DNA from: CAIQQQ01 sp040399685
GTDB taxonomy: Bacteria > Pseudomonadota > Alphaproteobacteria > Acetobacterales > Acetobacteraceae
DNA length: 64,000 bases
Assembly (NCBI GenBank): GCA_040399685.1
Contig: JBBART010000009.1
Span: forward strand, 1-64,000
Direction of reading: 5' to 3'
Below, piece by piece: positions 34,755 to 44,358 of the stretch; within the stretch, counting starts at the first letter, position 1; every line of letters begins with the position of its first letter. The translations under genes were made by a program, and so were the position numbers. A model generated the notes under the pieces. That model made no database searches and was not told the DNA's origin. It saw only the letters and a program-made list of their open reading frames with translations.

Positions 34755-36596
34755 ATGACGTTCGTCAGCTACGCGCAGAACTTCGAAGATGTCATCCTGC
34801 ACCGGGTGTTCGCCGACATCCGGCACGGCACCTATGTCGATGCCGGCGCTTGGGACCCGGTCATCGAATCAGTCACCAAGGCCTTCTACGATCTGGGCTG
34901 GAGCGGCATCAACATTGAACCGAGCCCGATCTTCACGCGCTTGGCCCAGGCCCGACCGCGCGACGTCAACCTCAACCTGGCGCTTGGGGCGGCACGCGGA
35001 CGAATGATGTTGCGGGTGTATCGCGACGCAGCCCAGGTGCTGCAGGCCAGCACGCTGATGCATGACAACGTACCGCGCATCCCCAACCAGGCCGCGTTGC
35101 GCGCAACCGACATCGAGGTGGAGGTGCTGCCCCTGGCCGAGATGTTGGACGCGCACCCGCCAGACCGGCACATCCATTTCCTGAAGATCGATGTCGAGGG
35201 AGCTGAGGAGGCCGTTATTCGCGGCGCGGACTGGCGGCGCCACCGACCCGAAATCGTGCTGATCGAGGCAACAAGGCCGCAGAGCACCGAACGCAACGAC
35301 GATGCATGGCGCCCGTTGATGCTGGCGGCGGGCTACCGGCCGGTTCTGTTCGATGGCCTGAACGCCTGGTTCCTGCGTGAGGAAAGCAGCGACCGCGCCG
35401 CCAGCTTCGCCACCCCACCCAACGTGTTCGACAATTTCCGTCTCCACGATGCCGAGGCCGAGCAGCGCATCACCGCCGCCGAGGCGCGGGCGCGGACGTT
35501 GGAAGCGCGGCTGGGCGTCTCCAACGCGCAGTCGCCAACCCTTGCCCAGCGGCTGTTCGCCTCGCACAACCGGGTGCTGGCCCGGTTCCAGCGTGGCCGG
35601 GCCGGGGGAGATACCGTACCGGAGCCAGCGCCGCCGGTGGCGGCCGAGAGCTTCGTGCGCACGCTCTATGTCGCATGTCTCGGGCGTGAGCCAGAGCCGG
35701 GCGGGCTCGCCGCATGGCTGAGGGATCTGCGTGAACCAGACGGGGCGTTGCTGGTGGCCACGCAGATAGTGACCAGCCCGGAAGCCCGCGCCCATCTCGG
35801 CATGCCCCCCGAGCCGGCACAGGCTGATCCCGCCTTGGTGCGGGAGGCCTTGCGCCGTCTGGCGCGCAGGCCGCGCATCGTCGACATCGGCGCGCAGATG
35901 CTGGCATCCGAGGCGCATGCCTACGATGCTCTGGCCCGTCTGACGCCGCTGGATATTATTGGCTTTGACCCGCTGGAGCACCGCGTTGCGGAACGCCGGG
36001 CCGCTGAGGCGGACGACGGCCTGACCCTCCTGCCCTATGCGATCGCCGATGGCGGGCGGCATGTGCTGCATGTGAACAACGACGATGCCACCTCATCGCT
36101 GTTTCCGCTGAATGTGGCGCACAACGCAGCCTTCAATCATCTTCAGACCCTGCGCACGCTGCGCACCCAGGAGGTACAGACACACAGGCTGGATGATGTC
36201 GTGCCGGCGGGGCCGGTTGATTTCATGAAGCTCGACATTCAGGGCAGCGAGGCGATGGCATTGCGACATGGCGCCGCCACGCTGGCCCATACCGCCGTGG
36301 TGCATTGCGAGGTCGCGTTCGCGCCGATCTATGTCGGCCAGCCGCTGTTTCCCGAAATCCACGACCTGCTGGCCCGTGAGGGCTTCGAACTGATCGATTT
36401 GCAGCATCTCAACCGCTACCATTATTCCGGGGGTGATGCCGATTTTGCTGCCGACGACCGGCTGCTGTGGGCGGAGGCGGTGTTCTTTCGTCGTGCCGGA
36501 AACATCCAAACCCTCGCCGCACAGGCGCTGATCGCTGCAGTGATCTATCGCAAGCACGGCCTGGCGCGACATCTGCTCGGGCTGGTCTCGGAATGA
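34755..36596 (+). CDS. Tandem FkbM-family methyltransferase with central DUF4214
   Basis: A 613-residue protein made of two FkbM methyltransferase domains. The first (about 1-215) starts SYAQNFEDVILHRVF and has VDAGAW and KIDVEGAE (144-151). The second (about 372-600) has IVDIGA and KLDIQGSEA (492-500). Between them lies a DUF4214-like helix pair, SFVRTLYVACLGREPEPGGL (299-318). FkbM enzymes O-methylate sugars or polyketides; duplicated versions occur in glycan loci. It diverges from the AlgJ-like gene and converges with the glycosyltransferase gene, whose open frame overlaps its end by 188 bases. Confidence 0.88.
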   Translation: MTFVSYAQNFEDVILHRVFADIRHGTYVDAGAWDPVIESVTKAFYDLGWSGINIEPSPIFTRLAQARPRDVNLNLALGAARGRMMLRVYRDAAQVLQASTLMHDNVPRIPNQAALRATDIEVEVLPLAEMLDAHPPDRHIHFLKIDVEGAEEAVIRGADWRRHRPEIVLIEATRPQSTERNDDAWRPLMLAAGYRPVLFDGLNAWFLREESSDRAASFATPPNVFDNFRLHDAEAEQRITAAEARARTLEARLGVSNAQSPTLAQRLFASHNRVLARFQRGRAGGDTVPEPAPPVAAESFVRTLYVACLGREPEPGGLAAWLRDLREPDGALLVATQIVTSPEARAHLGMPPEPAQADPALVREALRRLARRPRIVDIGAQMLASEAHAYDALARLTPLDIIGFDPLEHRVAERRAAEADDGLTLLPYAIADGGRHVLHVNNDDATSSLFPLNVAHNAAFNHLQTLRTLRTQEVQTHRLDDVVPAGPVDFMKLDIQGSEAMALRHGAATLAHTAVVHCEVAFAPIYVGQPLFPEIHDLLAREGFELIDLQHLNRYHYSGGDADFAADDRLLWAEAVFFRRAGNIQTLAAQALIAAVIYRKHGLARHLLGLVSE

Positions 36597-39513
36597 TTAC
36601 GCTGGCGGACTTGCTACGCCCCGGCTCCCAGCGCATCGGCCACGCTTCGCCCATCACCTGGTCGCAAAGCTGTGCGGCGCTTTCATCCCAACTGAGCGCG
36701 TGCAGGGCCTGAGGAGCCGGCAACGTGCCATTCGTGTCCGCAATGATAAAATCGCGGATCGCGGTGCCCAACGAGGCGGCATCCTCCCCTGCGAACGATC
36801 GGGCCTGCCCGTTGGTGACTTCGCGAAACACGGCAATGTCGCGCGCCAGGATCGGCTTGCCGATACGCGAGGCCTCCACCAGAGGCAGGCCGAAGCCTTC
36901 GCCCAGCGAGGCGGCCAGCAGGCCGGTCGTTGCCCGGTAGAGGGCTGCAAGGACGTCGTCGCTGGGATGACGCAGCCAGTGGAGACGCTGGCCGGCCTGA
37001 GGATGCGATGCCAGTTGCGCGCACACAGATTCGGTCATCCATCCCTGGTTGCCGGCGACCACGAGTGCCATATCCACGCCGCCGGCCCATAGCAGGTCGA
37101 AAGCTGCCAGCGTCTGGGCATGTCCCTTGCGCGGTTCGACGGTGCCGACCATCAGCAGGCTCGGCATTCGTGCCATGGCGGCCAGTGCAACGCTCACCGC
37201 CCTCGCGGGGGCCGCGCCCCTGATGTCCGGCCGGAAATCAGCCCCCAGATGGAACCAGCCGATCTCCAGCGCGCGGGCACGTTGCACGGTGCCTGCGGCG
37301 AGAGTGTCATGCAGTTCCGCCGCCACGCTACGCGAAATGCAGATCACGCTGTCCACGAAGCCAAGCAATTGCCTTTGATATGCCGCCGTGAAGACGGCAT
37401 CGACGGCCGGGAACCACTCCGGGTGCAGCACCGGCAGCAGGTCGTAGAGCACCAGCACCACCTCGGCGCCGCGGGCCTGGGCCTGCTGCAACGCTTGCAT
37501 GTCGCGGCTTTCGATCATGCCCGGGAAGTCCAGCAGCAGGATGCGGTCGCCGGCGCCGACCTCAGCGAGTTCATCTTGCGCCGGGCATGGCACGCGCAGC
37601 AGGCCGGCGGCCCATTCGCGGTCAAGCACCAGCCCGCTCGCGTGTCCCCGGAGTGCTTCCACGCGCCAACCCGGCAGTCGCGCGGACAACAGCCGGCGGG
37701 CAATTTCGCGTGTGACGCGCTGGATGCCAGTGCCGATATCCTGGCGGGTGACGATGGTGACATCGACCAGCAGGCGCCGGGTGTCACGCACCGGCATGGT
37801 CGCCGCAACAGCCTGCGCCAGAATATCGAGCGGCAAGGGAGAGACGGCGAGGCTTTTCAACAACATTTCAGTTGCCGTGCGCCCGGATGGCAGGCTGTAG
37901 GCCGCCTCGATCGCCGCCGCATAGGAAGCGGCCGCCATTTCGGGCGCGTGGGCCGTGGTCACATGAAGACGCCCTGCCTCGCCAAGCCTGCGACGCAATC
38001 CAGCATCGTTGGCAAGCACGCGCAGCGCCTCGGCCAAAGCTTAAGGCGTTGGCTTATCAGCCAGCAGCATAACTGCGTCAGGGGGCAGTTCCGCCATCGC
38101 GCCGTGGGCGTTGGCGATGGTCGGCAGCCCCGCAGCCATGGCGTCCATGACCGCACCGGACGTCTCACCACGTGAATTGCGGCGCAGTTGCACGGCAATG
38201 TCCGCGCCCGCGAGCCAGTGCCGCCAGGCTTCAGGGGGAATACGGCCGGTCACGCTCACCATTGCCTGTGACGATCGTGGCGCGCTGCCGTCGAGCAGTC
38301 CCCCGGCGAAGACCAGGCGTGCGCTGCCGGTCTCGGCAAATGCGCGTTCGAAACCATCAACCAGGAGATCAGGACATTTGGAAGGCGTGACGCCACCGAA
38401 GCACACGATGAGCATTTCGTCGGCGGGGATGCCGAGTGCCGCGCGCGCTGCCCGGCGACTCAGCAGGGCCTGCTGTGCGGGGGCGCCGTAAAGGAGCGGC
38501 AGTGGCGCCTGCCAGACCGGCACGTTGGAAGCCGCGCGCACCTGGTCAACGCCGAAAGCCGAGTGGACGATGGCGCCTATCTGGTCGCGCATCAACGGAC
38601 CCAGGCACCCATGGGTGCGAACGGCATCCAACAGCCCGCGTTCGGCGAGACACACGGAGGCTGGCCAGCCCTCGGCCGCGAACAACGCGGTGGCGACGCT
38701 GCCGCCGGCACAATAAGCCGTGAGATCTCCCAGCATTGTGTCATGCAGCAAGACAATGCCTGGATGGTCAACGAGAAGGATGGCCGGGTCATGGTGGAAG
38801 GGTGAATTTCCCAGTTGATAGAGGATACGATCGAAATTGTGCGCCATGGAGGCAAACGCGGCTGTGGCCTGAATCGGGAACACGGCGCGCAGCGGGAGGG
38901 GCACCCTGTCAGGATCTGGCACAAACAGCGTGATGTCGTAATGCGCACGCAACGCCGGCAACACCGATGCGGTCGCGTCGGCGACGCCCGTCGGGTCAGG
39001 CGGCAATGGGCCCAGATGGGCCAGCCGCAGTCGTCTGGCCGGTTCAGTCAGGCGTTCCGGCGTCGTCGAGACCTGGCGCGCCAACACGTCCCACAGCGCT
39101 GTGCGACGAGATCCGGCTTGATCGCACAGTTCCGCCAAGGTGATCGTGACAGGAGACAACCAGGAGGCGGGCCAGCCGACCACCCCCAGATCTGCGCTGC
39201 TGAGGAGAAGAATGTCAGGCGCCAACGAGGTTATAGCCGCCGCTCTGATGCTGGCTGCCGCTGCCTCCGTCTCAAGATCGAGAGACTGCGGGACGGGCGG
39301 ATACCAGAGCACGATGGCTTGCGGCGGCATAACACGCCGCAAGCGCTGTTGAAGGGCATGCAGCCCGTCCTGTCTCGCTCCGTTCAGCAGGGCCGTCACC
39401 TGATGGCCGCATGGTTCACCAGCCAAGACAACCGCCATGTCCAGCGCCTGCAAGGCTTCGTCAGGATTTGCATCGTCATGCTGCAGGACCTGCAGATCCA
39501 GCACAACATGCAT
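36409..39513 (-). pseudogene. Two-domain glycosyltransferase (GT4-like) interrupted by an in-frame TAA
   Basis: One continuous frame runs from the ATG at 39513 to 36409 except for a single TAA at 38041-38043. The first 490 codons hold a glycosyltransferase domain (MHVVLDLQVLQ, LLHDTMLGDL, VCFGGVTPSKCPDLLVDGFE). The end, LADKPTP-stop-ALAEALRVL, shows that one residue, probably Glu, was lost in the last helix. The remaining frame encodes a second GT4-like domain (DVTIVTRQDIGTGIQRVTRE, MVGTVEPRKGHAQTLAAF, GEGFGLPLVEA). Either two proteins are made (the second could restart at TTG 38037) or the gene is disrupted. The last ~60 codons are antisense to the FkbM gene and not glycosyltransferase-like. 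Confidence 0.85.
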
Positions 39514-40028
39514 CAGCCTGCACCAGCGGCACGGCGAAGCAGTTCAAGTCGCTTCTGGACCCGACGCTGGGCGGGGCCGATCAAAAAAGTCGGCTGCTGG
39601 TTATATTGCACGACCACGAGAGGGCGGGTCTGAGGGGGAAGGCTGCGGCGATAGCTGTAGCTCAGGGACTTGTGCAGCACCGGCAACCGGCGTGCGGTGC
39701 ATCCAGCCAGTTCCGGCCAGATGGATAGGCGCGATCCCAGCCGGATTGAAACATAGAATGACAAGCGCAGCGCGCGTGCCGGCCACAGCCGATCTACCCG
39801 ATAGGCATAGGACAGACGTTCGGCCCGTGCGTTGCTCATGCCAGAGGCCATCAGCGCCAACCCCGGATAGCCGTTGATCAAATGCTGGACTGCCGGCGCA
39901 ATACGCTCGGTCACTCGTTCCATCGCAGACAAGGCAGCACTCATCCGGCTGCAAACGATCGCAGCGAAACATGTCAGCCCTAGCGGAGCGGTCCACATTG
40001 CAAATTTTTTGATCGGCATCTCAAACAT
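39513..40028 (-). CDS. Hypothetical protein translationally coupled to the glycosyltransferase
   Basis: A 171-residue Arg-rich protein with one hydrophobic stretch near its N-terminus (APLGLTCFAAIVCS) and no family I recognise. Its TGA overlaps the ATG of the glycosyltransferase (TGATG), so the two are co-translated. GAGTG lies five bases before the ATG at 40028. A membrane-anchored accessory protein for glycan assembly is possible from position alone. Confidence 0.65.
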   Translation of the reverse strand: MFEMPIKKFAMWTAPLGLTCFAAIVCSRMSAALSAMERVTERIAPAVQHLINGYPGLALMASGMSNARAERLSYAYRVDRLWPARALRLSFYVSIRLGSRLSIWPELAGCTARRLPVLHKSLSYSYRRSLPPQTRPLVVVQYNQQPTFLIGPAQRRVQKRLELLRRAAGAG

Positions 40029-40595
40029 TTTTTCACTCGGTTGTTCTACACAAAATTTATCCTGTATTTTTACTGGAACGTTACGGTTTTCGAAATGCGT
40101 GTTTACGTATATATACGTATTTATTGAGGATAAGCAGTCACTAGCCTACTTAGCCAACCAGAGCCCTACAGAATAGGTGCATTCTAAGCCGAGCCGGTGT
40201 TTCGGAGGCTGATTTTTGACATGTGGGGTTCCCTCGCACGAACACCTGATCAATGACGCGTGAGATGTTCCCGGGGGGAGCAAGTCGACGTTGGCGGCTT
40301 TGATGGGCGATGCTGTCCCTGATGAACCGGCTTACATGCAACTCCCGGCGCAAGATCGCGCCAAAGGCAGAACAGACCGCGCTGGGAGAACTGACTCACA
40401 AAAGGCGCATGTCTGGTGCGCCCCGGTGCAATACCCCTACAATCTGTTGAAACGACGAGGTCACCCACCCCCTCGATTCACAAGGGATGATCTCTGCTAA
40501 CGTTTTCCACACACTTGGTCGGCATCATAGGCAAGATCATTCTGAGCCGGCGTCGGGGCGTGCGAAGTGGGGCGCGCATCATTCACGAGGTACAA
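40029..40595. other. Gene-free AT-rich spacer with a 16-bp palindrome
   Basis: No credible gene is seen in this 567-base stretch between a minus-strand operon and a plus-strand response regulator. The first 120 bases are strikingly AT-rich and probably hold the promoter of the minus operon. The rest is GC-rich and contains only short frames that lack homology-like features. It may contain decayed sequence. Confidence 0.6.
40104..40119. promoter_or_regulatory. Perfect 16-bp palindrome upstream of the glycosyltransferase operon
   Basis: TACGTATATATACGTA is a perfect palindrome located 76-91 bases before the start of the hypothetical gene at 40028, within an AT-rich promoter-like patch. Its right ten bases (TATATACGTA) recur at 29829-29838, just upstream of the frameshifted SGNH gene. 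It could be an operator for a dimeric regulator; no regulator gene is adjacent. Confidence 0.45.
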
Positions 40596-41129
40596 TTGCG
40601 CACTTCAACCACCCTCACCGCCGTCATTGTCGCAGACGACGATCCCTTGATCCGCAGCGTCCTGCGATCAAAGCTCGAAATGCTCGATCTAACCGTGTTT
40701 GTTGCGTCCGATGGGTCGGAGGCCGTGGCGTTTGCCTCACGCATTCAGGCATCATTGATCCTGCTGGATCTAAAAATGCCGCTGCTGAACGGCCTGCTCG
40801 CCTGCGAACGTATCCGTCGGCAACCCGGCAACGCGCACACCCCGATTGTCATCCTGACCTCCGCCCACGGGAACGACGCCGCAAACGCCGCCACCAGGGT
40901 CGGGGCTTCGGCATTTCTGACAAAGCCGTTCCGATTGGCGCCGTTGATGGAGGTGTTGACGCGCTTCTTGCCAATGACCGAGGCCATGCGGACGGCGATT
41001 CATCGCGATGCGGCCCGGGCGAACGAGATTGCTCATGCCGCGCCGATGACTGGCAACCGTTTGGTTAAGCCCGGCTCAGACAACGTGCTTGACCGGGGAA
41101 AGAGCATCCTGGACGTGCTGCGGGGCTAA
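40596..41129 (+). CDS. Single-domain response regulator (CheY-like) with C-terminal tail
   Basis: A 178-residue protein. The receiver domain fills residues 9-125, with acidic pocket Asp14/Asp15, phosphoacceptor Asp58 in LILLDLKMP, Thr88 and Lys110 (LTKPF). A ~50-residue tail has no output domain. The TTG at 40596 is preferred because GAGG lies exactly five bases upstream; GTG at 40560 and TTG at 40515 are in frame but poorly supported. It converges with the hybrid kinase, leaving 13 bases, and may receive phosphate from that kinase's Hpt domain. Confidence 0.85.
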   Translation: MRTSTTLTAVIVADDDPLIRSVLRSKLEMLDLTVFVASDGSEAVAFASRIQASLILLDLKMPLLNGLLACERIRRQPGNAHTPIVILTSAHGNDAANAATRVGASAFLTKPFRLAPLMEVLTRFLPMTEAMRTAIHRDAARANEIAHAAPMTGNRLVKPGSDNVLDRGKSILDVLRG

Positions 41130-41142
41130 AGCCTCGTCGCGT

Positions 41143-44100
41143 TCAGCGGCGTTGGGCAGCAAGCTCGTTGCGCACAATCGTCATGGATTCCTCGATGGCA
41201 ACGGCAAGCTGGCGTGCCGTTGCCTCGGTTTCCGTTGCATTGGTCTCAGCGGCGACCTCAAACTGACGGGCGGCGGCGGCAACCAGGCGCAAGCCGAAGG
41301 TTCCCGCACTGCCGGCAAAGCGGTGTGCATCTTCAACGAGTTCACCTGCCCGTGCAGGCATGCCCTCGCCGCGCAGTGCCGCCAACAGCGCCTCACCGCG
41401 CGCGATCACGGATCGAAGGTGCTCCTGCGCATCTGCGTGGCCCAGCGTTTCCGTGATCTCATCAAACATCGTGCGATCAAACAGGGGGCACTCGTCATCG
41501 GCAGCGATGTACATGGCGATCGGCTGCGTCGTGGGATGCGGCGTGTGGGTTAAAGGGAAGGCAATTTCCTCGATGGCCGCGAGCAGCACGGCCTGCGTGA
41601 AGGGCTTCGACACGTGGCTGTTCATGCCAGCCTGTCGGCATGCCTCGATTTGCTGGGCGAAGGCCTGGGCGGTCGCTGCCACCACCCGAACGTCACCGCG
41701 CGGGCCTGGCAACTCGCGGATGCGCCTGGTGGCCTCCATGCCGTTCATGTACGGCATCCGGATATCCATCAGAACCGCGTCAAAATCCGCCGCACCCGCC
41801 GCTGCAATCGCCGCGGCGCCGCTGTCGACGCAGACCACCTCATGTCCGGCAAAGCGCAGGAAGCCGTCAGCGATCGAACGGTTCAACGCCTCGTCATCGA
41901 CCACCAGAACGCGCAGTCCCTGCCGCCGGGTAAGGGCCAATGGCGCAGCAGCCCCCATGCCGGACAAAGGTGCGGCATTCCGCGCCGGAAGTTCGATCCA
42001 GAACACGCTGCCCCCGCCAGGGTTGTCGGCATAGCCGATTTGACCCTGCATAAGACGCACGAGGCGGGCGGCGATGGCAAGGCCAAGGCCCGCACCTTCG
42101 ATTCCGCTGACAGCTTGGGCGTTGAGCCGCTCGAATGTCTGGAACAGCTTGGTGCGATGTATCGCGCGGATGCCCGGACCGGTATCAACCACTTCCAGGC
42201 GGATATAGGCGCCGGCTTCGATCTGCCGCACCTCGATCGTGCCGGACGGCGTGAACTTGACGGCATTGCCGAGCAGATTGATGAGCACCTGCCGCAGGCG
42301 CATGGGGTCTGCGAAGGCGCGTAGCGGTGCAGCAGGCGCCAGGGCCAGGGCCAATCCCTTCGCGTCGGCTGCGGGACGGACGACATTGAGGCAGGCACGA
42401 AGGAGGTCCGGCAGATCCACCGCTACCGGCTGAAGTTCTAGCTGGTCCGCTTCGATCTGCGACAGGTCAAGTACGGCATTGATCATGCCCAGCAGGTATT
42501 GACCCGAGGCCATCATGACCTCCAGCCGCTCCGATTGCGTCGGGTTAAGATCACCTTCCAGGTTCAGCAGTTCCGCGTAGCCGAGGATGCCGTGCAGCGG
42601 GGTGCGCAGCTCATGCGTTATCACCGCGAGGAAGCGGGATTTGGCCTGGTTTGCGTCCTCTGCCGCCCTGCGTGCTGACATTTCGCTTTTCTGTCGTTCT
42701 GTCGCCAGTCGCACCCGATCCGTGACATCGAACAGGGAGGCGACCACGATGCGGCCACGCGGCGTCTTGACCGGGCTGAGCATGATCTCGATCGTCACGA
42801 TGCCGCCATCGCGCTTGCGGCCTGCGAATTGCCGCTGCGAGGCCATCCCCTGATCGCTGCGCCCACTGGTGAACGCCGAACGCAGCGTGCCATGGGCTGC
42901 CCGGAAGGCCTCAGGTACCAGTATCTCCACCAGCTGGCCAACCAGGGCCCCGTCCGGATAGCCGAAGATCCGCTCGACCTGGGAGTTGGCAAGCGTGATG
43001 ACGCCGCCCTCATCGACGATCATCATCCCGTTCGGTGCCGCCTCGATGATGATCGTGCGTTGCGCGTCCTCGATCCGTTGGCTGGTGACATCGCGCGCGA
43101 CCTTCACGAAGCCGCGCAGCGTGCCGTCATGCCTGCGGATTGCGTCGATGGCGATGCTTGCCAGAAAGAGACTGCCATCCTTGCGTACCCGCCAGGCCTC
43201 GCCGGAAAAACGGCCTTTATCGCGCGCCTGCGCCAGAACACGCGCCGGCTCGCCGCGGGCGATATCCTCCGGCGTAAAAAACATCGCGAAGTGCTGGCCG
43301 ATGATCTCCGCGGAGGTGAAGCCCTTGATCCGTTCTGCGCTGGCATTCCAGGTTTCGATGTTGCCGGCCGGATCGAGCAAATACAGCGCTTCGGTGACAT
43401 TGCTTTGCAGCAACAACCGGCACCGCTCTTCGCTCTCACGCAGCCGCGCCTCCGCGGCCTGACTACGCTGCCCATGCCGGATCAGGCACAGGCACAGGAG
43501 CCCGGCATCCCCGATCAGAACAATAGAGATCGCCATGTGACTGATCGCATTGTCACGCCATCCCGCGAGCGCTTGCACTTCCAGCATCGAAACCGCGACA
43601 ACCAGTGGATAACGATCGCTCCGATGAACGACGGTGAAGTGTTGTGCCGCGTCAATGGCCGTCGCGCTGGCAGGGTGTTGGGCGAGCAGGGTGCCGTCGG
43701 TCATGGCGAGCAAGACGGAGGTGTTGGTCCCGAGATCATCGGACGCGTAGTGGCTGGTGAAATAGGAAAGGCCGATGGCTGCGAACACGACGCCGGCAAA
43801 GCCGCCATCGGCGGACTGGAGGCGGCGGGAGACGGTGATGATCTGTTGCCCACTCACGCGGATTTGGATCGGTATCCCAATGAACAGCTTGCGATCCGGG
43901 CTATCTCGATGATGGCGGAAAAAGGCACGATCGAGGACATTGTCACCCTTGGTGAGCAGGGAGCCCCCAAGCCAATTTCCCGCCGCATCGATGATGTTCA
44001 CGGACCGATAACGCGCTCCCGCAGCCACTTGCGCCACGAGCCCCCGTTCAAGCTGGGCAAAAGCCTCCTGCGACAATCTGCTGGCCTCAATCCGGTCGAC

Positions 44101-44358
44101 AATGTTGCCTACCTCGGTGTCGGCGATCTCGATCGTGTCCTCGGCGTGCTGCGTGAGCGAACTGGTCAGGTTGATGAGGAATGTCTTGGTTTCTTGCACC
44201 TGGATGACGCGCGCGCGCCATTCCATCGTGGCTTGCAGTCCCAGCAGCGTGAGGCAAACAAATATGACGAGGAGCGTGGGCCAAAGCGGTTGCTGACCAG
44301 GGACATCACCTGTCACACGGCGATTGGGTTGCCCGCCCCAGTACGCGAATGGCCTCAT
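41143..44358 (-). CDS. Hybrid sensor histidine kinase (Cache-PAS-PAS-HisKA-HATPase-REC-Hpt)
   Basis: A 1071-residue membrane kinase. Two hydrophobic segments (about 26-44 and 272-293) bracket a periplasmic Cache-like sensor. PAS domains follow at about 315-430 and 435-548. The HisKA motif THELRTPLHG places the phosphorylated His at 582; HATPase boxes include LLGNAVKF, DTGPGI and GAGLGL. A receiver has Asp865 in LMDIRMP, and the C-terminal Hpt has EDAHRFAGSAG with His1012. This is a full internal phosphorelay, ArcB/BarA-like in layout. The convergent CheY-like protein is the obvious candidate partner. Confidence 0.95.
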   Translation of the reverse strand: MRPFAYWGGQPNRRVTGDVPGQQPLWPTLLVIFVCLTLLGLQATMEWRARVIQVQETKTFLINLTSSLTQHAEDTIEIADTEVGNIVDRIEASRLSQEAFAQLERGLVAQVAAGARYRSVNIIDAAGNWLGGSLLTKGDNVLDRAFFRHHRDSPDRKLFIGIPIQIRVSGQQIITVSRRLQSADGGFAGVVFAAIGLSYFTSHYASDDLGTNTSVLLAMTDGTLLAQHPASATAIDAAQHFTVVHRSDRYPLVVAVSMLEVQALAGWRDNAISHMAISIVLIGDAGLLCLCLIRHGQRSQAAEARLRESEERCRLLLQSNVTEALYLLDPAGNIETWNASAERIKGFTSAEIIGQHFAMFFTPEDIARGEPARVLAQARDKGRFSGEAWRVRKDGSLFLASIAIDAIRRHDGTLRGFVKVARDVTSQRIEDAQRTIIIEAAPNGMMIVDEGGVITLANSQVERIFGYPDGALVGQLVEILVPEAFRAAHGTLRSAFTSGRSDQGMASQRQFAGRKRDGGIVTIEIMLSPVKTPRGRIVVASLFDVTDRVRLATERQKSEMSARRAAEDANQAKSRFLAVITHELRTPLHGILGYAELLNLEGDLNPTQSERLEVMMASGQYLLGMINAVLDLSQIEADQLELQPVAVDLPDLLRACLNVVRPAADAKGLALALAPAAPLRAFADPMRLRQVLINLLGNAVKFTPSGTIEVRQIEAGAYIRLEVVDTGPGIRAIHRTKLFQTFERLNAQAVSGIEGAGLGLAIAARLVRLMQGQIGYADNPGGGSVFWIELPARNAAPLSGMGAAAPLALTRRQGLRVLVVDDEALNRSIADGFLRFAGHEVVCVDSGAAAIAAAGAADFDAVLMDIRMPYMNGMEATRRIRELPGPRGDVRVVAATAQAFAQQIEACRQAGMNSHVSKPFTQAVLLAAIEEIAFPLTHTPHPTTQPIAMYIAADDECPLFDRTMFDEITETLGHADAQEHLRSVIARGEALLAALRGEGMPARAGELVEDAHRFAGSAGTFGLRLVAAAARQFEVAAETNATETEATARQLAVAIEESMTIVRNELAAQRR

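Noticed and set aside
40291..40500. 69-codon plus-strand reading frame before the response regulator
   Set aside because: No Shine-Dalgarno, odd composition and no family-like sequence; left as part of the unassigned spacer.
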